NCBI GenBank assembly: GCA_009746045.1
Contig: RPFO01000197.1
Location: 1 to 64,000 of the forward strand
Reading direction: 5' to 3'
Length of the DNA: 64,000 bases
Source: Mesostigma viride
Lineage: Eukaryota > Streptophyta > Mesostigmatophyceae > Mesostigmatales > Mesostigmataceae
Shown in pieces: positions 37,001 through 47,825 of this stretch. The notes under the pieces were generated by a model that was not told where the DNA came from, ran no database searches, and was given only the letters and a program-made list of their open reading frames with translations. A program made the translations under genes and the position numbers. The stretch's first letter is position 1. The number at the start of each line of letters is the position of its first letter.

Positions 37001-40000
37001 AGGGGGGGTGCTGGCATGCATAAATACCTAGGGGGGTGCTGGCATGCATAAATACCTAGGGGGGGTGCTGGCATGCATAAATACCTAGGGGGGGTGCTGG
37101 CATGCATAAATACCTAGGGGGGGTGCTGGCATGCATAAATACCTAGGGGGGGTGCTGGCATGCATAAATACCTAGGGGGGGTGCTGGCATGCATAAATAC
37201 CTAGGGGGGGTGCTGGCATGCATAAATACCTAGGGGGGGTGCTGGCATGCATAAATACCTAGGGGGGGTGCTGGCATGCATAAATACCTAGGGGGGTGCT
37301 GGCATGCATAAATACCTAGGGGGGGTGCTGGCATGCATAAATACCTAGGGGGGGTGCTGGCATGCATAAATACCTAGGGGGGTGCTGGCATGCATAAATA
37401 CCTAGGGGGGGTGCTGGCATGCATAAATACCTAGGGGGGGTGCTGGCATGCATAAATACCTAGGGGGGGTGCTGGCATGCATAAATACCTAGGGGGGGTG
37501 CTGGCATGCATAAATACCTAGGGGGGGTGCTGGCATGCATAAATACCTAGGGGGGGTGCTGGCATGCATAAATACCTAGGGGGGGTGCTGGCATGCATAA
37601 ATACCTAGGGGGGGTGCTGGCATGCATAAATACCTAGGGGGGGTGCTGGCATGCATAAATACCTAGGGGGGGGCTGGCATGCATAAATACCTAGGGGGGT
37701 GCTGGCATGCATAAATACCTAGGGGGGTGCTGGCATGCATAAATACCTAGGGGGGGTGCTGGCATGCATAAATACCTAGGGGGGTGCTGGCATGCATAAA
37801 TACCTAGGGGGGGTGCTGGCATGCATAAATACCTAGGGGGGGGCTGGCATGCATAAATACCTAGGGGGGGTGCTGGCATGCATAAATACCTAGGGGGGGT
37901 GCTGGCATGCATAAATACCTAGGGGGGGGCTGGCATGCATAAATACCTAGGGGGGGTGCTGGCATGCATAAATACCTAGGGGGGGTGCTGGCATGCATAA
38001 ATACCTAGGGGGGGTGCTGGCATGCATAAATACCTAGGGGGGGTGCTGGCATGCATAAATACCTAGGGGGGGTGCTGGCATGCATAAATACGTCGGGGGG
38101 TGCTGGCATGCATAAATACCTAGGGGGGGTGCTGGCATGCATAAATACCTAGGGGGGTGCTGGCATGCATAAATACCTAGGGGGGGTGCTGGCATGCATA
38201 AATACCTAGGGGGGGGCTGGCATGCATAAATACCTAGGGGGGTGCTGGCATGCATAAATACCGAGGGGGGGTGCTGGCATGCATAAATACCTAGGGGGGG
38301 TGCTGGCATGCATAAATACCTGGGGGGTGCTGGCATGCATAAATACCTAGGGGGGGTGCTGGCATGCATAAATACCGAGGGGGGTGCTGGCATGCATAAA
38401 TACCGAGGGGGGGTGCTGGCATGCATAAATACCTAGGGGGGGTGCTGGCATGCATAAATACCGAGGGGGGTGCTGGCATGCATAAATACCGAGGGGGGGA
38501 TGCTGGCATGAATAAATACCTAGGGGGGGTGCTGGCATGCATAAATACCTAGGGGGGGTGCTGGCATGCATAAATACCTAGGGGGGGTGCTGGCATGCAT
38601 AAATACCTAGGGGGGGTGCTGGCATGCATAAATACCTAGGGGGGGTGCTGGCATGCATAAATACCTAGGGGGGGTGCTGGCATGCATAAATACCTAGGGG
38701 GGGTGCTGGCATGCATAAATACCTAGGGGGGGTGCTGGCATGCATAAATACCTAGGGGGGGTGCTGGCATGCATAAATACCTAGAGGGGGTGCTGGCATG
38801 CATAAATACCTAGGGGGGGTGCTGGCATGCATAAATACCTAGGGGGGGTGCTGGCATGCATAAATACCTAGGGGGGGTGCTGGCATGCATAAATACCTAG
38901 GGGGGGTGCTGGCATGCATAAATACGTCGGGTGGGGTGCTGGCATGCATAAATACCTAGGGGGGGGGCTGGCATGCATAAATACCTAGAGGGGGTGCTGG
39001 CATGCATAAATACCGAGGGGGGGTGCTGGCATGCATAAATACCTAGGGGGGGTGCTGGCATGCATAAATACATGTGGGGGTGCTGGCATGCATAAATACC
39101 TAGGGGGGGTGCTGGCATGCATAAATACCGAGGGGGGTGCTGGCATGCATAAATACCGAGGGGGGGATGCTGGCATGAATAAATACCTAGGGGGGGTGCT
39201 GGCATGCATAAATACCTAGGGGGGGTGCTGGCATGCATAAATACCTAGGGGGGGTGCTGGCATGCATAAATACCTAGGGGGGGTGCTGGCATGCATAAAT
39301 ACCTAGGGGGGGTGCTGGCATGCATAAATACCTAGGGGGGGTGCTGGCATGCATAAATACCTAGGGGGGGTGCTGGCATGCATAAATACCTAGGGGGGGT
39401 GCTGGCATGCATAAATACCTAGGGGGGGTGCTGGCATGCATAAATACCTAGGGGGGGTGCTGGCATGCATAAATACCTAGAGGGGGTGCTGGCATGCATA
39501 AATACCGAGGGGGGGTGCTGGCATGCATAAATACCTAGGGGGGGTGCTGGCATGCATAAAAACATGTGGGGGGTGCTGGCATGCATAAATACGTCGGGTG
39601 GGGTGCTGGCATGCATAAATACCTAGGGGGGGGGCTGGCATGCATAAATACCTAGAGGGGGTGCTGGCATGCATAAATACCGAGGGGGGATGCTGGCATG
39701 CATAAATACCTAGGGGGGGTGCTGGCATGCATAAATACATGTGGGGGGTGCTGGCATGCATAAATACCTAGGGGGGGTGCTGGCATGCATAAATACCGAG
39801 GGGGGGTGCTGGCATGCATAAATACCGAGGGGGGGATGCTGGCATGAATAAATACCTAGGGGGGGTGCTGGCATGCATAAATACCTAGGGGGGGTGCTGG
39901 CATGCATAAATACCTAGGGGGGGTGCTGGCATGCATAAATACCTAGGGGGGGTGCTGGCATGCATAAATACCTAGGGGGGGTGCTGGCATGCATAAATAC

Positions 40001-40485
40001 CTAGGGGGGTGCTGGCATGCATAAATACCTAGGGGGGGTGCTGGCATGCATAAATACCTAGGGGGGGTGCTGGCATGCATAAATACCTATGGGGGGGTGC
40101 TGGCATGCATAAATACCTAGGGGGGGTGCTGGCATGCATAAATACCTAGGGGGGGCTGGCATGCATAAATACCTAGGGGGGGTGCTGGCAAGCATAAATA
40201 CGTCGGGGGGGTGCTGGCATGCATAAATACCTAGGGGGGTGCTGGCATGCATAAATACCGAGGGGGGGTGCTGGCATGCATAAATACCTAGGGGGGGGGC
40301 TGGCATGCATAAATACATGTGGGGGGTGCTGGCATGCATAAATACCTAGGGGGGGTGCTGGCATGCATAAATACCTAGAGGGGGTGCTGGCATGCATAAA
40401 TACCTAGGGGGGGTGCTGGCATGCATAAATACCTAGGGGGGGTGCTGGCATGCATAAATACCTAGGGGGGTGCTGGCATGCATAA
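34046..40485. repeat. 29-bp satellite, about 220 units
   Basis: Unit GGTGCTGGCATGCATAAATACCTA plus a G run of 5-9. It contains GCATGC and CCTAGG palindromes. The 34.1-37.6 kb part is almost homogeneous apart from G-run length. From about 38 kb variants rise (ACCGAGG, ACGTCGG, ACATGTG). A 671-bp higher-order period is visible as the TGGCATGAATAAATACC variant near 38503, 39174 and 39845. Confidence 0.95.
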
Positions 40486-40775
40486 ATACATGTGGTGTGG
40501 TGCTGGCATGCATGGATGGGTGTAGTGGGGTGCTGGCATGCGTGGATGGGTGTCATGGGGTGCTGGCATGCATGGATGGGTGTCATGGGGTGCTGGCATG
40601 CATGGATGGGTGTCATGGGGTGCTGGCATGCATGGATGGGTGTCATGGGGTGCTGGCATGCATGGATGGATGTCATGGGGTGCTGGCATGCATGGATGGG
40701 TGTCATGGGGTGCTGGCATGCGTGGATGGGTGTCATGGGGTGCTGGCATGCATGGATGGGTGTAGTGGGGTGAAC
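40486..40775. repeat. 30-bp derivative of the satellite, nine units
   Basis: Unit GGGGTGCTGGCATGCATGGA plus TGGGTGTCAT. It keeps the TGCTGGCATGCAT core of the 29-bp unit. Confidence 0.9.
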
Positions 40776-40785
40776 CATGAAAAAA

Positions 40786-41800
40786 AGCACGCAACACACC
40801 ACGCGTCGTACCTTTTTATAGATGTTTCTTTTTTTTTTATGGGGCCGGCCGGGGGCGGCGGTGGCGGCAAAACTGAAGCTAGTGACACCGCGCAGATGAC
40901 GCCGTGAACATGTCGCGTTGTACCGTAGAAGATACGAACAAAAAACAAAACACGAAAAAAGAGAGGCGGACCGCATATGACAGGGACAAAAAAAAGTCAG
41001 ACACACAGCCTGTGATATCTGGCATGCATAAATACATGTGGTGTGGTGCCGGCATGCATAAATACATGTGCCAGCAAACCTGAGCTGCAAGGGAGCGAGA
41101 AAACCAAGAAAAAAAGCACGCAACACACCACGCGTCGTACCTTTTATAGATCGATGTTTCTTTTTTTTAATGGGGGCGGCCGGGGGCGGCGGTGGCGGCA
41201 AAAATGAAGCTAGTGACACCGCGCAGATGACGCCGTGAACATGTCGCGTTGTACCGTAGAAGATACGAACAAAAAACAAAACACGAAAAAAGAGAGGCGG
41301 ACCGCATGTGACAGGGAAGAAAAAAAGTCAGACACACAGCCTGTGTTATCTGGCATGCATAAATACATGTGGTGTGGTGCCGGCATGCAAAAATACATGT
41401 GCCAGCAAACCTGAGCTGCAAGGGAGCGAGAAAACCAAGAAAAAAAGCACGCAACACACCACGCTTTGTACCTTTTATAGATAGATGTTTCTTTTTTTTA
41501 ATGGGGCCGGCCGGGGGCGGCGGTGGCGGCAAAAATGAAGCTAGTGACACCGCGCAGATGACGCCGTGAACATGTCGCGTTGTACCGTAGAAGATACGAA
41601 CAAAAAACAAAACACGAAAAAAGAGAGGCGGACCGCATATGACAGGGAAGAAAAAAAGTCAGACACACAGCCTGTGTTATCTGGCATGCATAAATACATG
41701 TGCCAGCAAACCTGAGCTGCAAGGGAGCGAGAAAACCAAGAAAAAAAGCACGCAACACACCACGCGTCGTACCTTTTTATAGATGTTTCTTATTTTTTAT
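40786..41800. repeat. About 300-330-bp tandem repeat, three full units and a partial
   Basis: Each unit starts AAAAAAAGCACGCAACACACC (near 40788, 41108, 41438 and 41738). It contains GGCCGGGGGCGGCGGTGGCGG and ends with TGGCATGCATAAATACATGTG. Units therefore embed the satellite core. Minus-strand frames here are not conserved as protein. Confidence 0.9.
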
Positions 41801-42240
41801 CCTTGTCCTTCGGGGGCAGCGGTGGCGGCAAAAAGAAAACTGATAGCAAACGAGAACCCTGCAACCAAACGAGAACCACCAAAAAAACCCATTCATTTCC
41901 CCGTCAGCGACCGGCACCACGACACCAAAAAAGCGACAAAATTATCTGGCCGATTACGCCAATCATAAAACCACTATCTGTCAAAAGCATCCATGTACAT
42001 CCACCGCCATTGCTCACCTCTTTCTTAACCGTGTGTGTCGACAATGGCGTTGCTCAGTTGAATATGGCTGTCGGGTTGCTAATATCGTTGTCACTTTCGG
42101 CCGATGTCGCGAATACCCGCCGTTGATGCTCGGGTGCAAGGTGCATCCACGGTGTCGGTCTTCCAGGGAGGCTGGAAAGCGCCAACGCAGCACCAGCAAA
42201 TTCAAATTCCCTGGTGCTGGTATGCCGACGCGCAAATGGA
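41801..42240. other. Spacer without a supported gene
   Basis: Mixed sequence with short frames only. Nothing recognised. Confidence 0.35.
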
Positions 42241-42470
42241 ATGGCGCGGCGCCTAAAAGGCGCCGCGCGCGGGAAAAAAATTGACGCGCCAAACGATATG
42301 GCGCGGCGCCGGGACGGCGCCGCGCTGAAAAATACTTGCAGTCGCAACTGTGACGTGGCGCTGCAGACCACACGGTAGGGAATTCGCAGCGCCATATATG
42401 GCGCCACGCCGACTCCTGACGCCGTGTGGCGCCACATGGACGCGGCGCTGCACACAGCTCGAGCCCATTT
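42240..42470. repeat. Cluster of GGCGCC-rich foldbacks
   Basis: GGCGCGGCGCC-taaaa-GGCGCCGCGC, then GGCGCGGCGCC-gggac-GGCGCCGCGC, and GGCGCCATATATGGCGCC-like symmetry near 42389-42405. Several hairpins in about 200 bp. Confidence 0.7.
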
Positions 42471-42539
42471 TTTCACATTCCTGCTACCTGATTGGACGCC
42501 TGGCGGAGGAAGCTTTTCACGGCGCGACGCCGAGGGGCT

Positions 42540-42730
42540 TCAAAAACGTATATAAGCAGGCAAAATTTCTCCGAAATTTAATGAACGAGCGCGACGCGGA
42601 GACCATGCTAGTGTGCGGAACTGGTGAACCACACCGGTACGGGACAGATTCTTGGCTGATCCTCGTAGTACCTCGTGAACACGTCTAGTAGGCCCGGGTT
42701 CAACTCCCGTCGTAACATTTTTTTTTGGGT
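42540..42730 (+). other. TATA box, tRNA-like 3' segment and T tract (possible Pol III unit)
   Basis: TATATAAG near 42549, CCCGGGTTCAACTCCCG near 42691 (T-arm-like) and a T9 run near 42717. No 5' strand pairing with the putative acceptor is present in the preceding 90 nt, so a tRNA gene is not supported. It may be a tRNA-derived remnant or small RNA gene. Confidence 0.2.
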
Positions 42731-43240
42731 TGGTGTGGCAAGCCTATAAAGCAATCCGCAAACCACTACACGGCTGGTAAGATTTAATATAATAAGCAAC
42801 CTAATAGCTATATCAAAAATGTTTATGGGCATGGAAATTTTTAATATGTTGATATTAGACTGCAATGAAACGAATATGCAACCTGCCCCCCTATGTTTAA
42901 TACAATTATTATTATTATTTGTGGCATGAATATAATAATTGTGTGAAATACAATGCTATGTGCAATATATTGCTGGTATGCCATGCAATTGTAACCAACA
43001 GGTGCAAGACCAAAAGGCGTCTTCAGGGCCCACCTGCTGCGAACAAGAGCTATGGCGGCAAGAGGTGCGTGCAGGGTTACGGATTTACGGGGTTGTTGAC
43101 CACCAAATTTGTTGTTACGTGTGTTATGGAAACATTTCAGTCGAATTTCTGGGTTCCAACGGTCGTTAAGGTTATAAAAAGTGCGTTGGGATTCGGAAAT
43201 TCACATCCTGGCGTGTAAAAAATGCAGGTGTTGGCGAGTT
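42731..43240. other. AT-rich spacer
   Basis: No gene seen. A degenerate palindrome (CCAACGGTCGTT) near 43157 precedes the 61-bp array. Confidence 0.35.
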
Positions 43241-43845
43241 TTCGGCCCGCTTTCAGGGGTCCAACGGCCGTTGGGTGTCTAAAATGCATGCGTTAGCGTG
43301 TTTCCGGCCCGCTTTCAGGGGCCCAACGGCCGTTGGACGTCGAAAATGCATGTGTTGGCGTGTTTTCGGCCCGCTTTCAGGGGTCCAACGGCCGTTGGGT
43401 GTCGAAAATGCATGTAAAGGGCGTGTTTCAGGCCCACTTTCAGGGGTCCAACGGCCGTTGGGTGTAGAAAATGCATGTGTTGGCGTGTTTTCGGCCCGCT
43501 TTCAGGGGTCCAACGGCCGTTGGGTGTCGAAAATGCATGTGTTGGCGTGTTTCAGGCGTACTTTCAGGGGTCCAACGGCCGTTGGGTGTCGAAAATGCAT
43601 GTGTTGGCGTGTTTCAGGCCCACTTTCAGGGGTCCAACGGCCGTTGGGTGTCGAAAATGCATGTGTTGGCGTGTTTTCGGCCCGCTTTCAGGGGTCCAAC
43701 GGCCGTTGGGTGTCGAAAATGCATGTGTTGGCGTGTTTCAGGCCCACTTTCGGGGGTCCAACGGCCGTTGGGTGTCGAAAATGCATGTGTTGGCGTGTTT
43801 CAGGCGTACTTTCAGGGGTCCAACGGCCGTTGGGACCTACAAATT
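43241..43845. repeat. About 61-bp tandem array carrying CCAACGGCCGTTGG (array IV)
   Basis: Ten units: palindrome, GGTGTCGAAAATGCATGTGT, TGGCGTGTTT, TCGGCCCGC or CAGGCCCAC, then TTTCAGGGGT. The last palindrome is about 65 bp upstream of the first ATG of gene G2. Long plus-strand frames through it are repeat artefacts. Confidence 0.9.
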
Positions 43846-43903
43846 GGGTAATTGTTGGAAAGCAATAATTTGATAAAAAGTCAAAACTTCGTCTGGATTC
43901 TGT

Positions 43904-45068
43904 ATGCGCGCGGATGCAGGTGAAGCGCACAACAAAGACCTAAGTCTCAAGTACGTCGAGATCAAGGGCAACCAACTTGCCCTCGACATGGCCAGCGCAA
44001 TGGAATACTTGCTGAAGGACAACAATCACAAGACTGAAAACACGAAAACTGCAGTAGGCTTGAGGGCGCTTGAGCGGCTGCCAGGTGCGGTTGTGAAGGT
44101 TATGGGGAAACAGTACCGCCCTGCGCTGAAAAGAAAGGCGTCGGAGTCCTTCGCTCAGGAGGTTGTCGCTAATATCGTGCAAGGTTTCCAGGAATTGGGC
44201 AAGTCGGATGAGCACAGGAACGCGAAGTGCGCTGTGCTGTCAATGTGCTTGGGAAAGGACGGCATGAACAATCAAGGGCATTGCACTCTCGCGCGGCTGC
44301 TTCACGTCACGCCCAAGGATATCCAGACCGCAAGGGGAATGAGGATGGGGGGCGACCTTCCCGCCCTGAAGGCGCCCCCTCGTGCTTTACGGTCGGACAA
44401 GTTTCCGGAGGAGGTCAAAGACATCGTCGGGAGTTACTGGTTGTCAGACCTAAACACGAGGGCGTCTCCCAACCATAAGGACGTGGTCAATGAGTTCGAA
44501 AGGAAGGGAAACGCCAGGATCCTCATTTCCTCCCAGGGCGGAAGGTACTATTTGGACTCGCTTGAAACGATTTACAAGCGGTTCTGTTCTGACGCGTCGC
44601 CGTACAAGGGAGGTATCGTGACGACTGCGGACGGGACAAGGTACAAGGTGGGGTACACGAAGTTCGTGGAGTTCATGCCCAAGTGCGTAAAGGGCGTGTG
44701 GAAGGACCGGGACTTGTGCGCATGCGAAAAGCACGTCGTCTTCGAGTCTCTGCTCTCTGCCTTCGCCAAAGGCGTCAAGGAGTTGAAGAGCACGCTGGAG
44801 ATCGAGGAGAGGGAGGGTATCCCTTCCGTGCCTGACAATGCCCATGATTTCGTTCGACGTTTCACCTGCCACAGGGCTGAGAGGGGGAGGGGGGGCAAGG
44901 AGGGGGAGGACGGGCGGCCCGTTCGTTAACGTCCCAATGAACTGCTTGGAAGGGACGTGCAACGAGTGTGGGATTTCCGAGTTCATCGTGACGGACCAGA
45001 TGAAGGGGTGGACAAAGAAGTACACGTGGTTCGACTTCATAAAGGAGGGCACAGCGCCCCGTGGGACG
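43904..45068 (+). CDS. Gene G2 exon 1 (DDE-transposase-like protein, N-terminal region)
   Basis: Starts MRADAGEAHNKDLSLKYV (a splice acceptor GGATGCAG just inside makes an earlier exon possible). It ends at PRGT followed by donor GTAAGC, phase 0. The region contains YWLSDLNTRASPNHKDVV and, near the end, a Cys cluster CLEGTCNECG followed by KGWTKKYTWFDFIKEG. The frame changes at a 7-nt G run (44889-44895); one extra base there explains it. About 388 residues. In the metazoan transposase-like family it resembles, a similar Cys-rich region precedes the catalytic core (family recalled from memory, not searched). Confidence 0.65.
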
Positions 45069-45747
45069 GTAAGCATGTATATTTGCATCGTTGAATATAT
45101 ATATGTAGACTTTCATACTTCCAACGGCCGTTGGCGTTGGGAAATTCCCAGCTGCTGACTTCCATTCTTCGGTCAATCCATGGTGCGCGGGCATGTATAT
45201 TTGCATCGTTGAATATATATATATTAAAAATATAATTACTTACAGCAGAGTGAAATCACTCAAACCAAAGCAAACGCCCAGCTATAAACCTATATACAGA
45301 GCCATGTCAAAGCTCTATACTACGATAAGACCAATGGAAACGCCTAACGGGAGGAACCTAATAGCCCTGCTGCACCGCAAAATCAGCCCGCGTACGGCGG
45401 AGCATGATGTCAGCCATGGCCCGAGTCAGCGCCACCGACAAGCGCTGACGCCAATATGACGTCCAGGTCCGCGCCGACCATGGGGCCCGCTGGCCCTCCA
45501 GGTCCAGCCGATCCTCCCGGAGCCGGCAACACTCCTTGAAGAAGGCGGAGGTCAGGGGCCCCATGGCCCCAAACTCCTCCAGGACAAAGGGCACCACACG
45601 ATGGTGCCCGACGTCGCCGTAGGCCAGGAGCTTGAATATATATATGTAGACTTTCATACTTCCAACGGCCGTTGGCGTTGGGAAATTCCCAGCTGCTGAC
45701 TTCCATTCTTCGGTCAATCCATGGTGCGCGGGTGTGTTGTGTTGCAG
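45069..45747 (+). other. Gene G2 intron 1 with palindromes and a LINE remnant
   Basis: Donor GTAAGC and acceptor TTGTGTTGCAG, phase 0 on both sides. It contains two copies of a 100-bp segment with CCAACGGCCGTTGG flanking a non-LTR retrotransposon fragment. Confidence 0.7.
45193..45632 (-). mobile_element. 3' fragment of a non-LTR (LINE) retrotransposon
   Basis: Minus-strand frame VVPFVLEEFGAMGPLTSAFF, then SYWRQRLSVALTRAMADI, ending FAVQQGY-stop at 45358. This resembles the C-terminal end of LINE reverse transcriptase proteins in algae and plants. The fragment is 5'-truncated, with an AT-rich tail at its 3' (left) side. It is flanked by 100-bp direct repeats (45092-45192 and 45633-45733). 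A further 32-bp duplication (CATGTATATTTGCATCGTTG onward) lies at the left. Confidence 0.5.
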
Positions 45748-46503
45748 GAGGAGGATGTGGCGCCGCAAATGAACCTGCAGCAAAAACTCATCAAGTCAAC
45801 CCTCTCGGAGCTCCATGAACTCATTACGGCGCGCTTCCCGGAATTCGCCATTCACGTCCATACATGGGCCTGGCAGCACCACGCTTACAAGGAGTGCATT
45901 GACGTGATGCCGCTGGGAACGGTGGTGGTCCTGATGGACTACTCGGAGAACTATTCGGACCACCTGCAGAAACAGTTGCAGGCGCAGTACTGGTACCCAA
46001 GTAGTTACGTCCTGATGCCGGTGATCGTGATGTACCGTGATCCCGTATCGCTGGAAATCAAAAGGGTGAAGCACGATTACATGGGGAAGGACGTACCGAG
46101 GAATGCCCAGACCCTGGAGTTCGTGATGAAGAATACCCTTAACGTGCTGAGGGAGGAGGGGGTGGAGGTGAGGAACTGGATCAGTTGGTCCGACAACTGT
46201 AAGGAGCAGTTCCAATCCCGGTATGTGTTGGCGATGGCTGCGGACCTGCTCGAGGCCGACCCCGACTTGGAATCATTGGAGTGGAACTACTCGTGTGCAG
46301 GACATGGGAAGGGGGAGTCGGACGGGGAGGGGGGGACGGTCAAAAGCATCCTCAAAAGAGCGCAGATGCAGGAGGACAATCGGAACCTGAATACGGTGGA
46401 GGCACTGGTGGCCTACCTGAACCGGGATTGGAGAACCGGCAAAGACTCGAGTCGACCATCGGCACAATCGGACGTGGTTCGACGGGCATTTCTTCTCGAT
46501 AAC
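45748..46503 (+). CDS. Gene G2 exon 2 (DDE catalytic core)
   Basis: 252 codons, phase 0 at both ends. Motifs in order: VVVLMDYSENYSDHLQ (first Asp), WYPSSYVLMPVIVMYRDP, WISWSDNCKEQFQSR (second Asp), and EWNYSCAGHGKGESDGEGG (third acidic position). The DxxENY, SDxCxxQxxSR and HGKGxxDGxGG series matches an unnamed metazoan transposase-like family that I know by pattern only. The acidic spacing is compatible with an RNase H-fold transposase. Whether it still moves DNA or is domesticated is unknown. No terminal inverted repeats were found around the gene. Confidence 0.7.
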
Positions 46504-46805
46504 GTAAGTAAAGACAGTTGCTTTCTGGTGGTCAAGTGCAGTTCTATAATTTGTCTCTGGTTACACTTTACAGAGGACAGCTTCCTTGATGCAGTTTGAA
46601 GTTTCATAAGGCCAACGGCCGTTGGAGCTGGAAAATCGTATAATTGTTGAGTGCCAACGGCCGTTGGAGTTGAGAAATGTACTTATATAAAGTTTCCAAG
46701 GGCCAACGGCCGTTGGAGTTGGGAAATCTTATAATTGTTGAGTGCCAACGGCCGTTGGAGTTGGGAAATGTGCTGTGATGTTGTTTCATGGAATTACAAT
46801 TGCAG
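46504..46805 (+). other. Gene G2 intron 2 with four palindromes
   Basis: Donor GTAAGTAAAG, acceptor ACAATTGCAG, phase 0. It holds four GCCAACGGCCGTTGGAG copies near 46612, 46651, 46703 and 46746 in two near-identical pairs. Confidence 0.75.
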
Positions 46806-47473
46806 ATTCTCACGTCCGGTAAGGAGCGAGGCCCGATCCGAGATATCTCCACGGCACACCAGTGGCGACTGGACAAAAAGGGCGAGCGGGTCGAGGTGGT
46901 AAAGCTCAGGCGTTTTTCATGCTTCAGTTGTGCGGAGTGCCGAGAGGGCAAGTGGACGACATGCCCAAACGATTGGAGCAGCTCGTCGTGGACTGTAAAA
47001 CTCCAGGCGAGTAAGTCGCGGAACCCCACGCGATATCCGGGAACCCGCCTGAACCACGTTCAAACGGCAAGAAACGAGTTGGGGCGTGGTTTGCAGGAGG
47101 GGGAGGCCGTCGCAGTCGCATCTGAGAGGGGGCACAAGGACCATGTGCCCGACCACCCGTACTGGTTGGCGAAAGTTGTTCGAGTCGCCCACCAACTCGA
47201 CAAGGATGAGTGTTTAAACAAACATACAGGGGGGGGGGCGAGGTTTTTAAGAAAGGCAACTGGGTAATGTACGTAAAATACTTCGAGAGGTGCTCCTCCT
47301 CCGGATCGGACGCCCGACGCTTCTTCTGGAACCCAGACGACCGAGAACCCTTAACTGCAATCGTGTGCTACCTGAGCGTCGCAAAGGTCACGAAGGGCAA
47401 GTGGGAAGGACATCCGGACAACACGCGACAGGGCTGGTTCACAATTGCGAAGAAGGTGGACGCCGAAATTACG
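46806..47473 (+). CDS. Gene G2 exon 3 (C-terminal region)
   Basis: Begins ILTSGKERGPIRDIST and ends KKVDAEIT before donor GTACGT, phase 0. The Cys pair FSCFSCAEC is followed by DHPYWLAKVVRVAH and NWVMYVKYFERC, then FFWNPDDREPL, matching the Trp/Tyr-rich C-terminal domain expected after this kind of core. The frame changes at a 10-nt G run (47229-47238), where one missing base would restore it. Confidence 0.6.
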
Positions 47474-47569
47474 GTACGTCATTCCAAACATTACTGTGTA
47501 AAATTGGTGTTTGTATGTCGCATGTGTTTTTTTGTCGACGGTCGTTCACCTTACTAATGTTACATACAG

Positions 47570-47590
47570 GGCAATCAGCCTATACTTTAG
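47570..47590 (+). CDS. Gene G2 terminal exon (six codons and stop)
   Basis: Acceptor GTTACATACAG followed by GNQPIL-stop in phase 0 after a 96-bp intron. Short but consistent with donor, acceptor and phase. A palindrome lies just downstream (near 47633). Confidence 0.45.
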   Translation, partial: GNQPIL

Positions 47591-47825
47591 CTTGGCTGCA
47601 TGGCGCATGTCGCATATCTTAATTTCTCAAAGCCAACGGCCGTTGGACTTACGAAACTGGACAAGTGCCAAGTGCGGATTAGGTACTAAAATGGGCATTC
47701 TTGTTGAGGATGACCAGTTGTGTTTATATATTTTTGCATGGTGGCGGATGACTTGGCGTGTTGTTGCATTTTTACATACGGGTGTATGGTAGGCCTTAAA
47801 CCCTAAACCCCTACACTCCTAAACC
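47591..47825 (+). other. 3' flank of gene G2
   Basis: Contains one CCAACGGCCGTTGG (near 47633) and a short AAACCCTAAACCC stretch (near 47797) that is too brief to call telomeric. Confidence 0.4.

Noticed and set aside
34400-40400. Short minus-strand frames MHASTPPRYLCMPAPP and similar
   Set aside because: Translation of the 29-bp satellite; every unit gives the same peptide and G-run changes alter the frame.
43275-43873. Plus-strand ORF of about 197 codons with MHVLACFRP repeats
   Set aside because: Read-through of the 61-bp palindrome array; the unit is noncoding elsewhere.
47790-47825. Telomere-like AAACCCTAAACCC
   Set aside because: Only two units at an internal position.
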